From: Propionispora sp. 2/2-37
GTDB taxonomy: Bacteria; Bacillota; Negativicutes; Propionisporales; Propionisporaceae
Reading direction: 5' to 3'
DNA length: 64,000 bases
Assembly (NCBI RefSeq): GCF_001298735.1
Contig: NZ_CYSP01000015.1
Span: forward strand, 34,408-98,407
Part shown: one piece after another, positions 63,463-64,000 of the stretch
Numbering within the stretch: position 1 is the first letter of the stretch
How the letters are laid out: each line of letters begins with the position of its first letter
Made by a program: the position numbers and the translations under genes
The notes under the pieces: generated by a model
Databases searched by the model: none
Told to the model about the DNA's origin: nothing
Seen by the model: only the letters and a program-made list of their open reading frames with translations

Positions 63463-63540
63463 CGGCAAACTGGCGGTAAGGGCTCTTTTAATTCAGATTA
63501 ATTTATGAGGCGCAAAACAAAATGCATGGTAAGGTAAAAA

Positions 63541-63566
63541 AACAATCCGTTCTGAAACGGATTGTT
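63541..63566. terminator. Hairpin between clpB and the insertion sequence
   Basis: AACAATCCGTT pairs with AACGGATTGTT over CTGA. The preceding A-run makes it a better terminator for minus-strand transcripts (from the IS) than for clpB. The rest of 63463-63598 has no gene. Confidence 0.6.
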
Positions 63567-63598
63567 CAGAGTGTAGACAAAAAGGAATCACTCCCAGT

Positions 63599-64000
63599 TG
63601 ATCTGACCCCAAAAAGTTAGACAAAAATTGACGTTAAGCAACTAACGAGGATTGAATCCTGTATTGTACAGGACTCAGTCCTTTTAGTTTGCTCTTAATC
63701 CGTTTGTTGTTATAGTAATCAATATATTTTTCTAATTCGACTCTATAAATTCGTTCATAGAACTGAATTTCCTCAGATAAAGCAGTTCTGATTTTAATAA
63801 TCCAAAGAAGTTTTCCATTACAGAATTATCTAAACAGTTCCCTTTTCTGGACATACTTTGCCGTATTCCCTTTTGCTTTAGGAGTAACTGGTAGTGCTTA
63901 TGTTGATACTGCCATCCTTGATCTGAATGAAAAATAAGACTTGTATCATCAGGTATCTTAGCAAAGGCTTTGTCCAACATGTCCATTACTTGTCCGAGAA
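63599..64000 (-). mobile_element. IS3-family (IS150-like) insertion sequence, one end
   Basis: The end TGATCTGACCCCAAAAAGTT, then AGACA, matches IS150-type terminal repeats. The transposase lies just inside it. The other end is outside the window. Confidence 0.85.
63635..64000 (-). pseudogene. IS3-family transposase orfB, 3' part, frameshifted
   Basis: C-terminal half of the DDE integrase. The frame from the right edge reads FHSDQGWQYQHKHYQLLLKQ (second catalytic Asp) and NCLDNSVMENFFGLLKSELL (catalytic Glu), then stops at 63732 after MNEFIESN. The other frame continues LEKYIDYYNNKRIKSKLKGL and SPVQYRIQSSLVA to 63635. One missing base near 63740 explains the break, so this copy is probably inactive. 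The remainder lies beyond the window. Confidence 0.85.

Noticed and set aside
63541..63566. Factor-independent terminator for clpB
   Set aside because: On the plus strand no T-run follows the hairpin; the A-run before it suits minus-strand termination.

Overview
The window looks like a chromosome segment of an anaerobic, diderm Firmicute of the Negativicutes (Sporomusaceae-like). The evidence is low-GC Firmicute-style Shine-Dalgarno sites and promoters combined with outer-membrane features: an RND efflux pump and two porins that carry an N-terminal SLH domain and end in aromatic residues. S-box (SAM-I) riboswitches and a MocR/PdxR vitamin B6 locus fit the same group. The species cannot be named from the sequence.

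Layout. 1-4.8 kb: end of an RND efflux operon, an HPr-like small protein and a secreted protein. 5-26 kb: a catabolic island for plant rhamnosides and related oligosaccharides (SGNH esterase, GH43, two GH3, GH78 rhamnosidase, acetyl-esterase-like hydrolase, epimerase, GPH symporter, chemoreceptor-like protein, AraC regulator). It is interrupted by many broken genes: two GH78 relics, a nucleotidyltransferase relic, a transporter stub, a regulator stub and a frameshifted regulator. A conserved AT-rich promoter/operator box recurs six times in it, and a ~65-75 residue C-terminal domain is shared by three unrelated enzymes plus a stand-alone ORF. 26.5-29.6 kb: two SLH porins. 30-33 kb: PdxR-type regulator, pyridoxine kinase and an ECF S component. 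33-34.6 kb: a palindromic MITE-like element and a D-aminoacylase-type amidohydrolase.

34.7-60.7 kb is the most interesting part: a sulfur-linked nitrogenase-like locus. It encodes one NifH-like Fe protein, NifB with a NifX-like tail, two different NifD/NifK-like pairs with all expected cluster-ligand cysteines, a free-standing NifX-like protein, four SsuC/TauC-type permeases with one ATPase and one binding protein, two cysteine synthases, a cystathionine gamma-synthase/lyase, O-acetylhomoserine sulfhydrylase, two SAM riboswitches and three DUF2292/YezD-like proteins. There is no recognisable homocitrate synthase or molybdate uptake gene. With the sulfur genes, this points away from N2 fixation and towards a reductive carbon-sulfur enzyme related to methylthio-alkane reductase (Mar); that assignment is inference.

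The genes of this locus are tied together by a short leader element found ten times: GCTGATCAG, a loop usually of the form ANNNA, then CTGAAGGC, directly abutting an intrinsic terminator and usually 15-30 nt after a TTGACA/TATAAT promoter. The TCAG/CTGA arms form a hairpin, and two copies show compensatory change or stem extension. I do not recognise it as a known riboswitch and regard it as the best candidate for an undescribed system, probably sulfur-responsive transcription attenuation.

60.9-64 kb: ClpB and the end of an IS3-family (IS150-like) insertion sequence with a frameshifted transposase.
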